Source: Phycisphaerae bacterium
GTDB taxonomy: Bacteria > Planctomycetota > Phycisphaerae > Phycisphaerales > Phycisphaeraceae
Direction: 5' to 3'
NCBI GenBank assembly: GCA_030426385.1
Contig: JAUHYI010000012.1
Location: forward strand, 1-64,000
Length of the DNA stretch: 64,000 nucleotides
In this document: in pieces, positions 54,911 through 64,000 of the stretch
How positions within the stretch are numbered: the first letter of the stretch is position 1
Layout of the letters: each line of letters begins with the position of its first letter
Translations under genes and position numbers: made by a program
The notes under the pieces: generated by a model
Database searches by the model: none
What the model was told of the DNA's origin: nothing
Seen by the model: the letters and a program-made list of their open reading frames with translations, nothing else

Positions 54911-57349
54911 TCACAACCCCAGTTCCAGCGATCCGGTGTCCATGACGCCTTGCGTATCATCGATGTCGTCGCGGTCGCTGTTCGCTTGTGTTGACAACAG
55001 CGAGAACAACGATGACTGATTGGCTGTCAAACCAGCGACGGCCATGTTAGCCCCGCCCAATCCCAATCCTAACCCTGACCCATTGCCGGTTTCAAACAGG
55101 GCCGGTTCATGCGGGTCCATAATCTCCGCGTTTTGCAAATCAATGTTAGCCAGCGTCGTGCCCACATCGCCCACCGCATGGGCTGTGATCGCGCCGTTGG
55201 AGATGGCAAACAACGTATCGCCGATGCGAATGCTGCGACGGATGTCCTCAGCATGATCGATCACCGCCACGCTGGTGATGCCGGTTTCAGGATCGATATC
55301 GAACAGATACAGGTCCGCGTTATCAACGGTGGTTGCATCGCCATCGTCGACCGTTGCAGGCAATGCCATCAAATCTACGTCATCGAAGAATTGGAACGCA
55401 TGGTGATCGCGTTGCGCTTCGCTTTGGCTTCGGCGGTAGTTTTCACTGGCAATCACATGAGCATCCAGCTCCGACGGATTATTAAAATCGGACACATCCA
55501 CGAGCGTCAGTCGGACATCCCCGTTTCGCCAGGTGGCAAATTCGCCGCGGTTGTCGCCGATGCCGATGAACAGGTCCTCGCCGACCTCATGCATGTAAGT
55601 GGAAAACGCAGGCGTGACCAGTTCGCCGCTGATGGACGGATTGGTCGGATCGGACAGATCGATGGTAAACACAGGGTCCGTGCGTTCGGTGCCGGTGGTC
55701 ATCACCGCTCGGTCGCCATCGAATCGCATTGAGAAGATACGTTCGTTGACGGCGATGTCGTTAATCTGACCCACGGTGACCAGTTCATCGCCGACCTGTT
55801 GCATGACATACAGGTGATTTTTATCACCCATCGTGCCACCGAACAGGTCGCCATCGGTGGTGGTGGCCACACGCAGGTAACCGTTATGTTCATCCATGGA
55901 AAATTCATCTGCCAGGAAGCCACCTAATTCGGTGGAAGCTGCCAGAGAGACTTGTCCATCCTCACCGACGGTGATTTTGTTGATGGTCGTGGTATAGCGG
56001 TAGCCGGTCATCCATGTCGTGCGATCGTCGTTGTGGTAAAGAACCTCACCGACCGTGTCAGCCAGGTAGATCGCATTGTCGGAAACGTAAACTGTTTTAT
56101 TACCACCCTCACTTGCGATCAGCAGGGCATCGCTCACGCCGACCTGATCGTCGTTGAGATCGATGACGACCACGCCGGTCATCGGGCCGAAGGTGCCGTC
56201 GTCGTTTCGCACGATATCGTCAGCCCCTGCCAGCAGGGTTTGGACGCCTTGCACATTGTCCTGCGTGTAATCCATCGTGGTCACGCCGGGCAACAGATCC
56301 TCGATCGGCATCGCCTCAAGCCGGGCACGATATTCATCTTCGGTTTCGTAACGCTGCTCGAGATTCGGCAGGTATGGACTGTCGTGTGTAATCAAGCCGG
56401 TGCTTGTGAATGTGAAGATCTCACCTAAATCTACCCAATTACCTATAGGCTGGGTCGTAATCGGCCTGTCAATCCACCCAATCGGCGTGGGGTCAACCCA
56501 TACCGGATTGTCTGGCGTTCCCCCGGAGATCACCTTCAGCTTTGGCGGCGTCAGCGAATGCGACGTGATCAACGTCAGCTTGCCATCGGCCATGCGCGAG
56601 TCAATCAGGCTGCCTTCCACATTGGTGCGTTCGGTCAGCGTGACATCGCTCGCATCCGACACATCGTAAATCGACGTCACCACCGTTGGCGTGGTGCCGT
56701 TCATGTTTGCCGTTGATAGTACGACCGCTTTGCCGTCATGCAGATACAAGCCTTTTACGTCATAGTCCAACGTGGTGCGCGACACCACTCGCAGATCATC
56801 AGTCACCGCCGTATCGACGATGGTCAGTTCCGTCACCCGCTTGTTGTTGCTATCCCGGCTTTGTGTGACCGCATAAATAAATCGGCCATCGGTCTTGATC
56901 AGATCGAGTTCATCGATGCCAACGTGTTGGGTGTTGGTTCCGCCGTTGACGATTGGGGTCGCGCTGAGTGCGGTGGCTGAATCAGCCGTGAATGCGACAG
57001 CGTTGCGTAATATCGCATCGTTCAGGTAGTAACCCCATGTCTGAGGCTGATAGCTCGTGCCGAGTTTACTGCGATAATATTCGACCGCGTAATCGATGTA
57101 TGCCTGTTTGAGCGCAGCCAGTTCGTCGGCCTCGGTCGTGGTGCTGGCGTTGGCGGTGATGTCATCCGTGCCGTCGAGCGACATGACTGTCGCGGCCAGA
57201 TCGTTGGCTGACATGAATGTGGTCAGGTCATCGGCCGGCGATGCGGAGAGCAACATGCGTGGCTCAAGCGTATCGAGCAAGTGACGAAGCTCGCGGGGCT
57301 GATGACTGGACCGATTGGCTTGGCGTCGAAACATTTTTTTAGATGACAT
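54911..57349 (-). CDS. Secreted beta-propeller protein with LEPR-XLL anchor motif
   Basis: About 812 residues from ATG 57349; an upstream start at 57415 is possible. The N-terminus MSSKKMFRRQANRSSHQPRELRHLLDTLEPRMLLSASPADD carries the planctomycete LEPR-XLL motif (LEPRMLLSA), proposed for surface export in this phylum. The rest is a beta-propeller of the Beta_propel type: GGTNTQHVGIDELDLIKTDGRFIYAVTQSR, then repeated blades with GDRAVMTTGTERTDPVFTIDLSDPTNPSISGEL and DLFIGIGDNRGEFATW, ending GNGSGLGLGLGGANMAVAGLTANQ. It is probably extracellular and calcium-tuned (many D/N/T loops), but this is inference. No sortase-like or dockerin end is seen. Confidence 0.88.
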   Translation of the reverse strand: MSSKKMFRRQANRSSHQPRELRHLLDTLEPRMLLSASPADDLTTFMSANDLAATVMSLDGTDDITANASTTTEADELAALKQAYIDYAVEYYRSKLGTSYQPQTWGYYLNDAILRNAVAFTADSATALSATPIVNGGTNTQHVGIDELDLIKTDGRFIYAVTQSRDSNNKRVTELTIVDTAVTDDLRVVSRTTLDYDVKGLYLHDGKAVVLSTANMNGTTPTVVTSIYDVSDASDVTLTERTNVEGSLIDSRMADGKLTLITSHSLTPPKLKVISGGTPDNPVWVDPTPIGWIDRPITTQPIGNWVDLGEIFTFTSTGLITHDSPYLPNLEQRYETEDEYRARLEAMPIEDLLPGVTTMDYTQDNVQGVQTLLAGADDIVRNDDGTFGPMTGVVVIDLNDDQVGVSDALLIASEGGNKTVYVSDNAIYLADTVGEVLYHNDDRTTWMTGYRYTTTINKITVGEDGQVSLAASTELGGFLADEFSMDEHNGYLRVATTTDGDLFGGTMGDKNHLYVMQQVGDELVTVGQINDIAVNERIFSMRFDGDRAVMTTGTERTDPVFTIDLSDPTNPSISGELVTPAFSTYMHEVGEDLFIGIGDNRGEFATWRNGDVRLTLVDVSDFNNPSELDAHVIASENYRRSQSEAQRDHHAFQFFDDVDLMALPATVDDGDATTVDNADLYLFDIDPETGITSVAVIDHAEDIRRSIRIGDTLFAISNGAITAHAVGDVGTTLANIDLQNAEIMDPHEPALFETGNGSGLGLGLGGANMAVAGLTANQSSLFSLLSTQANSDRDDIDDTQGVMDTGSLELGL

Positions 57350-57757
57350 GATCGAATTTCCGGAAGGGCTCGATAATTCGTAGTCGGCTGCGTGTGGAAA
57401 TAAGATGAGTGCCACGCAACTCTACGGTTTGTACCGTACTGGCTTGTGTCGAATTGTCAATACATTTTGCCCACCCACGCCTAAAAAATGAGAAAAAACG
57501 GTGAGAATTGTGTTCAGAATGCTGGTTTTGTGAAGCTGGGTAAATTGATGGGACGGGCTTTTTCAAATCCGGCGAGTCGGGCCATGTGTGATCAGGTTCG
57601 CCGGACGAGAACAATAGGGGCGCGGGTTAGTTTGAATTTTTTAGCCCTCGGCGAGCCGCCGAGGGGGGCGGAGGGCCGGGGGCTAATACGTGCAACGTGT
57701 AATTTTCAAATTGACCCCTCCCGCCCACTTCACCCCTCGAGCATTGCGATGATTAAG
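57350..57757. other. Intergenic region with one palindromic TTAGC element
   Basis: No gene is seen. TTAGCCCTCGGCGAGCCGCC at 57641 and GGAGGGCCGGGGGCTAATAC to 57690 form an inverted repeat of the TTAGC..GCTAA family. Confidence 0.6.
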
Positions 57758-58975
57758 TCAGGACCATTTGCCGCTGTTGCCGTAGTCGAAAATTTTAAAT
57801 TCGGCTGGATTTTGTGTTTGTGTTTGTGTTTGAGCTTGCGTAGTTTTCGTGCGGAACCCCAGCAATGACTTTCGGCCGGTGAGCATCCATCGTTCGCGTG
57901 AGGGTGGAGCAAAAACAAACACGGTGAAAAACAGAAGTAAGGTTATGAATCCGGCAAGGTTGTGCGATAGGCCCAACGTACTTAAAAACGGATACGCCTT
58001 TATGCCGACGACAAACAGTAGCAGTGGGCCTATCCACACCGAATCAAACGAGGGGATGATCAAGCGTCGCGTCGCCATGCGACCGGCGAGTGAAATGGGC
58101 CAACCGATTTTGGCACCGTAGCGCATGTATTTAGCGATGGCGAAGCCAAGGATCACCATGAACCAGAGCGAATAAAAGAAATTTTCGTCGTCTGGATCGT
58201 GTTCAATTGGAGATAAAATTTTCCAAGCCAGTGATGCCCATAACGTGGCCATTAGCACGTAAAAAATGCGATCCCCGGTGGTGGTGGCTTGAGTCACAGC
58301 GTTGGGTGCCAGCGCGTTGTAGGGGTAGCCGAGTTGTTTGGCGGTAGGTTCTTTGGCAAGGTCTGCGGTTTGCCAATTGGGGATATCAAACGGAAACAGT
58401 GAGAGTCTGCGTCGCAAGTTGTAGCAGACGATGGTCAGGATGGCTGCGAGTATGACCAGTTGCAACCCGGTGATTCCCCACGTCAGAATAAGCAACGGCC
58501 AGAGAAGCAAAACGCATGACGACATCCATGTGTTGAGCTGGAGGAAAAGCGAAAGCATCACCGCAAGAATCAACGCGATTGCCAACGGATACCACGCCGC
58601 GTGCCAATGCAAATCGAAAACGGTCAGGCCATAGCACAGGGCGAACATGATCCAACTGAGCAGGGATGGACCAAGCCTGCCGAATGGTAACGGTTGGCCG
58701 AATTGCCAGGGGGTCATGGCCAGCCATACGCGATATTTGTCATGGAGCAGAGGATTGGCGTCCAGAATGGAAATAAATAGAACGATGACGGTAATGACAA
58801 TTAATATGAAGCCACGGGCGTTCTGGATGATAGCTGGCAACTGGGCATAAACTGCATTTTGTTCAATGCACCATAGCCAGCCATAGACAGACCATGCGGC
58901 AATCCATGCCAGCAATTTCAAGATCAATGAAACGGTTCGCGGGAGGACGATGTTGATTTGTTGTGGGTCATCCAT
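57758..58975 (-). CDS. ABC-2 type membrane protein, putative permease
   Basis: The 405-residue polytopic protein has about ten hydrophobic helices (LILKLLAWIAAWSVYGWLW, GFILIVITVIVLFISIL, and pairs near 110-185, 240-345 and 365-380). No family motif is certain. Its start overlaps the stop of the ATPase gene 58968-59741 by 8 bp, which marks it as the membrane half of that ABC system. The short C-terminal tail contains TQAQTQTQTQNP, written by a simple repeat. It most resembles the membrane part of two-gene ABC-2 exporters of planctomycetes; the substrate is unknown. Confidence 0.75.
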   Translation of the reverse strand: MDDPQQINIVLPRTVSLILKLLAWIAAWSVYGWLWCIEQNAVYAQLPAIIQNARGFILIVITVIVLFISILDANPLLHDKYRVWLAMTPWQFGQPLPFGRLGPSLLSWIMFALCYGLTVFDLHWHAAWYPLAIALILAVMLSLFLQLNTWMSSCVLLLWPLLILTWGITGLQLVILAAILTIVCYNLRRRLSLFPFDIPNWQTADLAKEPTAKQLGYPYNALAPNAVTQATTTGDRIFYVLMATLWASLAWKILSPIEHDPDDENFFYSLWFMVILGFAIAKYMRYGAKIGWPISLAGRMATRRLIIPSFDSVWIGPLLLFVVGIKAYPFLSTLGLSHNLAGFITLLLFFTVFVFAPPSRERWMLTGRKSLLGFRTKTTQAQTQTQTQNPAEFKIFDYGNSGKWS

Positions 58976-59741
58976 GACGATTGAGATAGGTGGCCAAATG
59001 GTCAGGCCGATCGGGGTGGGTGAGTTTGTCGAGCGCTTCAGATAACGATTCGCAATCGTTCTGTTGGCAGATCATGTCAGGACTATCGAGGGCAACGATG
59101 TTGCCGTCAGCAATGACCGCGATGCGATGGGCGACCTGATCGACCAGTTCGGGCACGGGCACGGCCATGAGCACACTGGTCTTTTCGTTTTTGGCCAATT
59201 GTTGGAGTATCTGCCGCATGGTCCGTAGTGCCGAAGCGTCGAGGCCGCCTGAGAACGGTTCGTCGAGAATCAAAATCGGTGCTTCGGTGACAAGCGCAGA
59301 ACACAAGTAGATTTTTTTCTTTTGGCCGGTGGAGTAACCACTGATAACGTGGTCGGATTTTTCAGACAGGTCAAACACATCGAACAACTGATCAATATGT
59401 TCGAACAGCCGACGATGTTCAATGTTGTACAAGCGACCGACACCGACGAGGTACTCTCGGCCGGTCATGTGTTCGGGAGCCCAACTGGTCTCGGGAAGAT
59501 AGACGACTTGTTTACGAATTTCGCGTTCAGCATTGATAGAGCTTCGGCGGATCAGGCCATTGATTTTGACGTGGCCGGTGAGTGGGGAGAGGACGCCGCC
59601 TGCGATGCCCAGGAGGGTTGATTTTCCCATGCCGTTGGGGCCCATGACGCAGACGACTTCGCCGGGTGCGACGGTGAGATTGATGCCGCGTAGGGTGGGG
59701 CGAACGCCATAGTGATGCCAGACGTCGTGGATTTCAATCAT
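58968..59741 (-). CDS. ABC transporter ATP-binding protein
   Basis: A 257-residue ATPase of the ABC-2 exporter type. Walker A is CVMGPNGMGKSTLLGI, the Q-loop region is QVVYLPETSWAPEHMTGREYL, the signature reads GYSTGQKKKIYLCSALVTEAPILILDEPFSGGLDASAL with Walker B and D-loop. The switch His is not visible: the place that normally reads THxxEE is VLMAVPVPELVDQ. This loss could weaken hydrolysis or mark a regulatory ATPase. Translationally coupled to the membrane gene. Confidence 0.88.
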   Translation of the reverse strand: MIEIHDVWHHYGVRPTLRGINLTVAPGEVVCVMGPNGMGKSTLLGIAGGVLSPLTGHVKINGLIRRSSINAEREIRKQVVYLPETSWAPEHMTGREYLVGVGRLYNIEHRRLFEHIDQLFDVFDLSEKSDHVISGYSTGQKKKIYLCSALVTEAPILILDEPFSGGLDASALRTMRQILQQLAKNEKTSVLMAVPVPELVDQVAHRIAVIADGNIVALDSPDMICQQNDCESLSEALDKLTHPDRPDHLATYLNRHG

Positions 59742-59894
59742 GCGATGATTTTACGGGATCGGGTCCGCGGTGTGGTGGGGAATTTCAGGCGAGTGGTCCC
59801 ATTGTTGGGACGCGGGGTGGGCGGGGGTGCCGTTAAAAGTAAAAAGTAAAAAGTTAAGAGTGGGAAAGGAATAGTCGGGAAAAAGTGGGGAGGT

Positions 59895-59984
59895 GCTAGC
59901 CGGCCGACGGCGTCGGCGCGGCAGGTTTAAGGTCAATGATTTGATGAAGGGCAACGGTCCGGACCGACGCCGTCGGCCGGCTAG
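59895..59984. repeat. GC-rich palindromic element at the truncated end of a regulator gene
   Basis: GCTAGCCGGCCGACGGCGTC at the left is mirrored by GACGCCGTCGGCCGGCTAG at the right. It is placed exactly where the GntR-type regulator loses its expected C-terminus. Confidence 0.85.
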
Positions 59985-60650
59985 GAAATTCACCCGACGG
60001 GCTGGTCGAATCAACTTCGAGAATACCAACGTGGCGATGCCCGCATTTAATCACATGCTCCGCTGCGATGTAGCTGCCGCGAAAGTTATCCGTGACGATG
60101 TAGTTGTCTTTGGCTGCCTTGTAGTTCAACACGATTAACGAATCCAACACCTTGGCAGTCTGTTCATTAACTCGAGCTGCGAACCCGCCGTCGAGCACCA
60201 CACAATCCGCGCCCTGATCAAGGTAGCGTTCAAATTTTGGCAATGAATGGATGTACAAACTTGGGCGAATGGCAGGATGCAGATGATCCACAAATGCCTG
60301 AAACACTTCGAGCATTAACGGATTGGATTGCCGCGTCGTTCCCAACCCATACGCAACGGTGTATTTGTAGGCTGGGGTTTTCTGTTTGGCCACGATCTCA
60401 AGCGCTTGCTCGCTGATGTAGGTTCCATCGCCCGCCCGCCGTTCAATCAATCCGGTTTCGCCAATTGCCTCAACGCCAGGCGGAAGGTGGTACGACTAAC
60501 GCTATGGGCCGCGCCCAGCTCACGCTCGGTGGGCCGTTTCATGCCGGGGTAATACCCGGCGTCGATGATGCGTTTTTCGATGTCCTTGCTTAGAGCCGTG
60601 GATTTATCTGAAATTGACGTTGTGGACAATAAGATACCAATGTGATACAA
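59985..60650 (-). pseudogene. GntR-type regulator with LacI-like effector domain, frameshifted and truncated
   Basis: Start ATG 60650: HIGILLSTTSISDKSTALSKDIEKRIIDAGYYPGMKRPTERELGAAHSVSRTTFRLALRQL, a GntR winged helix. At about 60470 the frame changes. The following frame resumes with GLIERRAGDGTYISEQALEIV, the usual end of the DNA-binding domain, and a sugar-binding-type effector domain (YTVAYGLGTTRQSNPLMLEVFQAFVDHL, IVTDNFRGSYIAAEHVIKCGHRHVGILEVDS). It then breaks off in the palindromic element at about 59985, with roughly half the effector domain missing. It would have controlled the divergent oxidoreductase genes through the GATACC operator. Confidence 0.82.
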
Positions 60651-60673
60651 AATATCGGGTTGGATTTTGTTAT

Positions 60674-60694
60674 TTGGTATCTTTTTGATACCAA
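60674..60694. promoter_or_regulatory. Operator palindrome TTGGTATC..GATACCAA
   Basis: TTGGTATC, 5 bp of T, GATACCAA is a perfect inverted repeat. Extra half-sites (GATACCAA and GATACAAA) lie at about 60636-60654 toward the regulator start. Position between the divergent genes fits a GntR/LacI operator. Confidence 0.75.
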
Positions 60695-60812
60695 TATAGC
60701 CAAAAAGCCTGATGTGCAGGCCGGTAATTAATTAACAGGCACTACTTCTACGCAGATACCCAGACCGTGAAAACGCATTTTGCAGAACTGTATTTTGTAA
60801 GGATTTTTAGTA

Positions 60813-61892
60813 ATGAAACCGGTGAAAATTGGAATTATTGGCTGTGGCATAATCGGGCGTACCCACGCTGAAGCAGCCAACAAATCGTCGCGAATGGAAC
60901 TCGTTGCTGTGGCTGACATGAATGCCGAGGCCGCACAAAAACTTGCGGCAGAGCTCGGTGTGCCGAAATTTTATGGCAACGCAATAGAACTGCTTAACGA
61001 CGCAGAGATTGGTGCCGTTGTTTTGGCTGTGCCCACATGCGGTCGTGCGGAATTGGCGATGCAGGCATTTGCCAATGGGAAGCACGTACTGATCGAAAAA
61101 CCTGCGGGCATGAATGCGCAGGAAATAGAAAAAATGTTAGAGGTGCGAGGCGATCTTGTTGGCGCATGCTGTTCGTCTAGGCATCAGTTTCTGGATTCAA
61201 CCATCGCTACCATGGCGTTTATGGAATCAGGCAAACTCGGAGATATCCGTGTGTTGCATTGTCGCGTCATGGATGAAATTAAATCGCCGCCGAAGGTCGC
61301 GCCGCCGTCCTGGCGTTTGAGTCGATCGTTGAATGGCGGGGGTATTCTGGTGAACTGGGGCTGTTACGATTTGGATTACTTGTTAAGCCTGACTGGTTGG
61401 TCGGTGGTTCCTCAAAAAGTATTCGCATCAAGCTGGCAGATACCCACTGGTTATCGTGAACATGTGGCGCCCGGGTCTGATGCTGAAACTCATTTCATGG
61501 CTTTGATCAATTGCGAAAACGATATCACGTTCTCCATTGAACGCGGTGAGTATATGCCTGTACGTAATGAGCAGGCATGGCAGATTGTCGGCACAAAGGG
61601 AGCGTTGCGCCTAAACCTGTCTGTTCGCGAGGAACACAAAAGTATTGAGTTCGACGAGATCACAGAACAAGGCATTAAAACAACCGTGGTCTGGCAAGGT
61701 AAAGACGATGCCAGCCGATTGTTCGAAGGAGCGATACACAATTTTGCGGCTGCTATACAAAACCACGTCGAACCAGCAACAAGCCTGCGACGTGCCTTAG
61801 TAATTCAAAGTATTACCGATGCAATTTATGAATCTAGTAACTCGCGTGTAGCTGTTACGGTCACACCACAAACCACGGAGAAAAAAATATGA
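60813..61892 (+). CDS. Gfo/Idh/MocA-family oxidoreductase
   Basis: A 359-residue NAD(P)-dependent dehydrogenase. The Rossmann motif is KIGIIGCGIIGRTHAEAA, followed by VAVADMNAEAAQKLAAELG. The conserved EKP is in GKHVLIEKPAGMNAQEIE, and the C-terminal barrel has GGGILVNWGCYDLDYLLSLTGW with the Asp of the catalytic region. Probably acts on a sugar or inositol-type substrate. AAGGA stands upstream of the ATG. It overlaps the isomerase gene by 4 bp, so the two form an operon, probably repressed from the GATACC operator. Confidence 0.92.
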   Translation: MKPVKIGIIGCGIIGRTHAEAANKSSRMELVAVADMNAEAAQKLAAELGVPKFYGNAIELLNDAEIGAVVLAVPTCGRAELAMQAFANGKHVLIEKPAGMNAQEIEKMLEVRGDLVGACCSSRHQFLDSTIATMAFMESGKLGDIRVLHCRVMDEIKSPPKVAPPSWRLSRSLNGGGILVNWGCYDLDYLLSLTGWSVVPQKVFASSWQIPTGYREHVAPGSDAETHFMALINCENDITFSIERGEYMPVRNEQAWQIVGTKGALRLNLSVREEHKSIEFDEITEQGIKTTVVWQGKDDASRLFEGAIHNFAAAIQNHVEPATSLRRALVIQSITDAIYESSNSRVAVTVTPQTTEKKI

Positions 61893-62731
61893 AATACGCA
61901 TTTATGACATGGTCGTGCCCTGATTTGGATTTAGACAATGTGCTGGCACTGGGAAAAAAATACGATTATGACGGGGTAGAACTACGCATCGGCCGGGGTC
62001 GGCATTATGGATTTGAGACAGGACACAAGCACGGCGTGGAGATCAATACCAATTCGCAAGTACGCAAGGATATTCGTCTGAAAATCGCTGATAGCGGTGT
62101 TGCTGTGTGTTGTATTGCTACCAGTTGCACCTACGCGGATCCTGGTCTTGCGAAAAAGAATATCGATGAGACGCTCGAGTCTATCGGTCTCGCTTCAGAT
62201 CTTGGTGTGTCACGATTACGCGTGTTTGGCGGCGTGATACCCAAGACAGTGTCCCGGGAAGAGGCTGCTGAAAGTATCGTCATGTCGCTCAAAGCTGTCG
62301 CAAGTTATGCGAGCGAACACGGCGTGATTGTATGCATGGAAACTCATGATGACTGGTGCAATCCTGAGCAAGTGGCACAAATTATTCAACGCGTCGATCA
62401 TCCCGGCGTGGCGGTGAACTGGGATATTATGCACCCCGTACGAGCGGCGGGTTATAGCATTGACGATTCGTATGAAATTTTGAAGCCTTGGATCCGTCAT
62501 GTGCATGTTCACGATGGTTCGGCAAGTATGGATGAGATGGTCTTCAAACCAATCGGGCAAGGCGATATTGATCACACGCGGGCGCTGGAACGCTTGGTGG
62601 CGGATGGTTATGACGGATATTTGAGCGGCGAATGGATTGACTGGGAATCATACGAAACGCATCTTCCCCGCGAACGCGAAGCATTACGAGCCATCGAGTC
62701 GAAGATTATCCCTGCCCATCGTATTCCCTAA
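61889..62731 (+). CDS. Sugar phosphate isomerase/epimerase (TIM barrel)
   Basis: A 280-residue xylose-isomerase-like barrel. Metal-site wording is visible: VIVCMETHDDWCNPEQVAQII, VNWDIMHPVRAAGYSID, WIRHVHVHDGSASM and YLSGEWIDWESYE. The N-terminus MKYAFMTWSCPDLDLDNVLALGKKYDYDGVELRIG fits the family. It is coupled to the preceding oxidoreductase (ATGA overlap), a frequent pair in sugar or cyclitol catabolism. The exact substrate is unknown. Confidence 0.9.
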   Translation: MKYAFMTWSCPDLDLDNVLALGKKYDYDGVELRIGRGRHYGFETGHKHGVEINTNSQVRKDIRLKIADSGVAVCCIATSCTYADPGLAKKNIDETLESIGLASDLGVSRLRVFGGVIPKTVSREEAAESIVMSLKAVASYASEHGVIVCMETHDDWCNPEQVAQIIQRVDHPGVAVNWDIMHPVRAAGYSIDDSYEILKPWIRHVHVHDGSASMDEMVFKPIGQGDIDHTRALERLVADGYDGYLSGEWIDWESYETHLPREREALRAIESKIIPAHRIP

Positions 62732-62791
62732 TGCAGGCCACAGGTATTCGCTGTCGGCCAATTTAGGTCGTCAGGTCATCGGGTCATCCGG

Positions 62792-64000
62792 TCATCGGGG
62801 CAATTGAGGCAGCAGGCTGGCGATGTTCACGGCTTGGCCGGTTGCCATGGATCGATTCGCCGCGATGCCAGTCAGGATCGAGCGTGCGCCGTCGATGTGG
62901 CTGGCGCTGCGGCCGAGCGGGTCGTTGCCATCGGGCGCGAAGATATCCTTGAGCATCAGAGCATCGCCACCGCCGTGACCGCCTGCGTTGACTTGGGGCA
63001 GCTCGATCTGTCGAGGTTTTTCCCAGTGCGTTTGCAGGACGAGCTTCGTGGGTTCGCTCACTTCCACGGGCGAACTGCCTTGCACATTTTTGGCGAAATT
63101 GTGATCACCGTCGCTTGCAGAGACGTAAGGGGTTTCGACGCAGGTCAGTTCGAGTCGACCGGCGCTGCCGTTAAACGCCACGCGGTAGCCTTCCCATGGT
63201 GAGTACGCGGTCAGGTGATACGACATCGTGGCCCCATTGTCGTAACCGACCAGCACCGACACGTCGTCTTCGATGTCGATATCGTCAGCAAAAACCGAAC
63301 GGTCACGTTGATATCCGTCGGCGTGCTCAGCATCGAGGTAAAGTCCTTTGAGCGTTGGATCAGCCGCTAAATCCAGGGCAAATGGATCGTCGGCTGCCAA
63401 CGGACTGCCGTGAGCGCGATCATAAAATTCGGTGACGCCGCGCTGCTCGGCATTGCGTCGGCCATAAAACTTCAAGTTACCGCGGGCATAAACCGTTTGC
63501 GGTGAGGTGTCGAGCCACCAGTTCACCAGATCGAAATGGTGGGTCGATTTGTGAACCATCAGTCCGCCGGAATTAATCTTGTTGCGGTGCCATCTGCGGA
63601 AATAATCGGCCCCGTGTTTGGTATCGAGCAACCACTCGAAATGGACGGAGTTGACTTTGCCGATCACGCCGTCCATCAACAGCTCTTTGATCTTGGAATT
63701 GCGCGAAGCGTAGCGATAATTGAAGGTGACTCTGAGGTCTCGGCCTGTCGTCTCTTTCGTATCCAGCACCTGTTGGCAAAACTCGGCGGTGGTGGTCATC
63801 GGCTTTTCACTGATGACATCAACGCCCGACGCCATCGCATCGCAGATGTATAGATGGTGAGTCCGATCCATGGTCGTGACGATCACGGTATCGATACGCT
63901 GCTCTTTGAGCATGGCCTTGAACTGATCGGGAGCATAGGTCGGCAGGGGCGCGATGCCGTGGTTTTCTTTAAACGATCGGTTCCAGAAATCCATGCGTGC
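62792..64000 (-). CDS. Gfo/Idh/MocA-family oxidoreductase, 5' end outside the window
   Basis: At least 402 residues are present. The N-terminal GxGxxG motif lies beyond position 64000; the visible part starts ARMDFWNRSFKENHGI, continues IDTVIVTTMDRTHHLYICDAMASGVDVISEKPMTTT with the EKP motif, and has a long C-terminal domain (VTFNYRYASRNSKIKELLMDGVIGKV, SGGLMVHKSTHHFDLVNWWL with the catalytic-region His). It ends MATGQAVNIASLLPQLPR. The frame is open to the edge, so the Met at 63994 is internal. This longer subgroup is very common in planctomycetes. Confidence 0.9.
   Translation of the reverse strand, partial: ARMDFWNRSFKENHGIAPLPTYAPDQFKAMLKEQRIDTVIVTTMDRTHHLYICDAMASGVDVISEKPMTTTAEFCQQVLDTKETTGRDLRVTFNYRYASRNSKIKELLMDGVIGKVNSVHFEWLLDTKHGADYFRRWHRNKINSGGLMVHKSTHHFDLVNWWLDTSPQTVYARGNLKFYGRRNAEQRGVTEFYDRAHGSPLAADDPFALDLAADPTLKGLYLDAEHADGYQRDRSVFADDIDIEDDVSVLVGYDNGATMSYHLTAYSPWEGYRVAFNGSAGRLELTCVETPYVSASDGDHNFAKNVQGSSPVEVSEPTKLVLQTHWEKPRQIELPQVNAGGHGGGDALMLKDIFAPDGNDPLGRSASHIDGARSILTGIAANRSMATGQAVNIASLLPQLPR

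Overview
The window looks like chromosomal DNA of a planctomycete, perhaps of the Phycisphaerae type. The evidence is a secreted protein with the planctomycete LEPR-XLL N-terminal motif (LEPRMLLSA, in the gene at 54911-57349), a YdjY-domain exported protein, an ECF sigma/anti-sigma-like pair, a DUF2237 protein, Gfo/Idh/MocA oxidoreductases, and many palindromic TTAGC..GCTAA intergenic elements. This assignment is inference from gene content and motifs. No rRNA is present to confirm it.

Layout. 0-20.6 kb is mostly core and housekeeping: tag, a VOC protein, fusA (EF-G), a lone receiver protein, an MscS channel fused to a cyclic-nucleotide-binding domain, a sigma/anti-sigma/exported-protein cluster, ribH-nusB followed by ftsY, DUF2237, a DUF6786-like gene, a membrane glycosyltransferase, an SDR, a Nudix hydrolase and a hybrid histidine kinase. 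ssrA (tmRNA) lies at 20645-21034.

21.0-39.2 kb is a genomic island inserted at the 3' end of ssrA. It is bounded by a 121-bp identical direct repeat (21006-21126 and 39090-39210) that holds the tmRNA 3' end and its terminator. Next to ssrA is a tyrosine integrase, broken by a frameshift and by an IS630-family element inserted just before the catalytic tyrosine. The cargo is a trypsin-like protease, a TOPRIM-protein fragment, a 21-repeat CRISPR array, a complete type I-G (formerly I-U) cas operon (cas3-csx17-csb1-csb2-cas4/cas1-cas2), a tRNA-Arg(CCU), a WYL-domain regulator and a Fic fragment.

The most interesting object lies between tRNA-Arg and the WYL gene. It is a two-unit degenerate CRISPR mini-array (37131-37241). 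Its second pseudo-repeat keeps the 14-nt 3' end of the true repeat exactly, but its hairpin is rebuilt with compensatory base changes. A strong intrinsic terminator follows immediately. The 35-nt pseudo-spacer matches DNA about 140 bp upstream at 9 of its first 10 positions, with only position 6 mismatched, next to a TTC PAM-like triplet. The target overlaps the promoter region between tRNA-Arg and the mini-array. This is the architecture of a CreTA-type RNA toxin-antitoxin, or of a crRNA-guided autoregulatory element, here attached to a type I-G system.

39.2-64 kb returns to chromosomal genes: a LacI regulator with a cupin and an HpcH/HpaI aldolase, an M50 peptidase divergent from mltA, cmk-plsC, MlaD/MlaF-like lipid transport genes, a YdjY protein, an MgtC-like protein, acs, a secreted beta-propeller protein, an ABC-2 type pair, a broken GntR/LacI-type regulator divergent from an oxidoreductase/isomerase pair, and a Gfo/Idh/MocA gene cut by the window edge.

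Two dispersed repeat families run through the intergenic DNA: palindromic TTAGC..GCTAA elements, and a G-rich unit of the form GCGGGGGAAAACGTGGGGGGG. The G-rich unit also appears in frame inside one gene.
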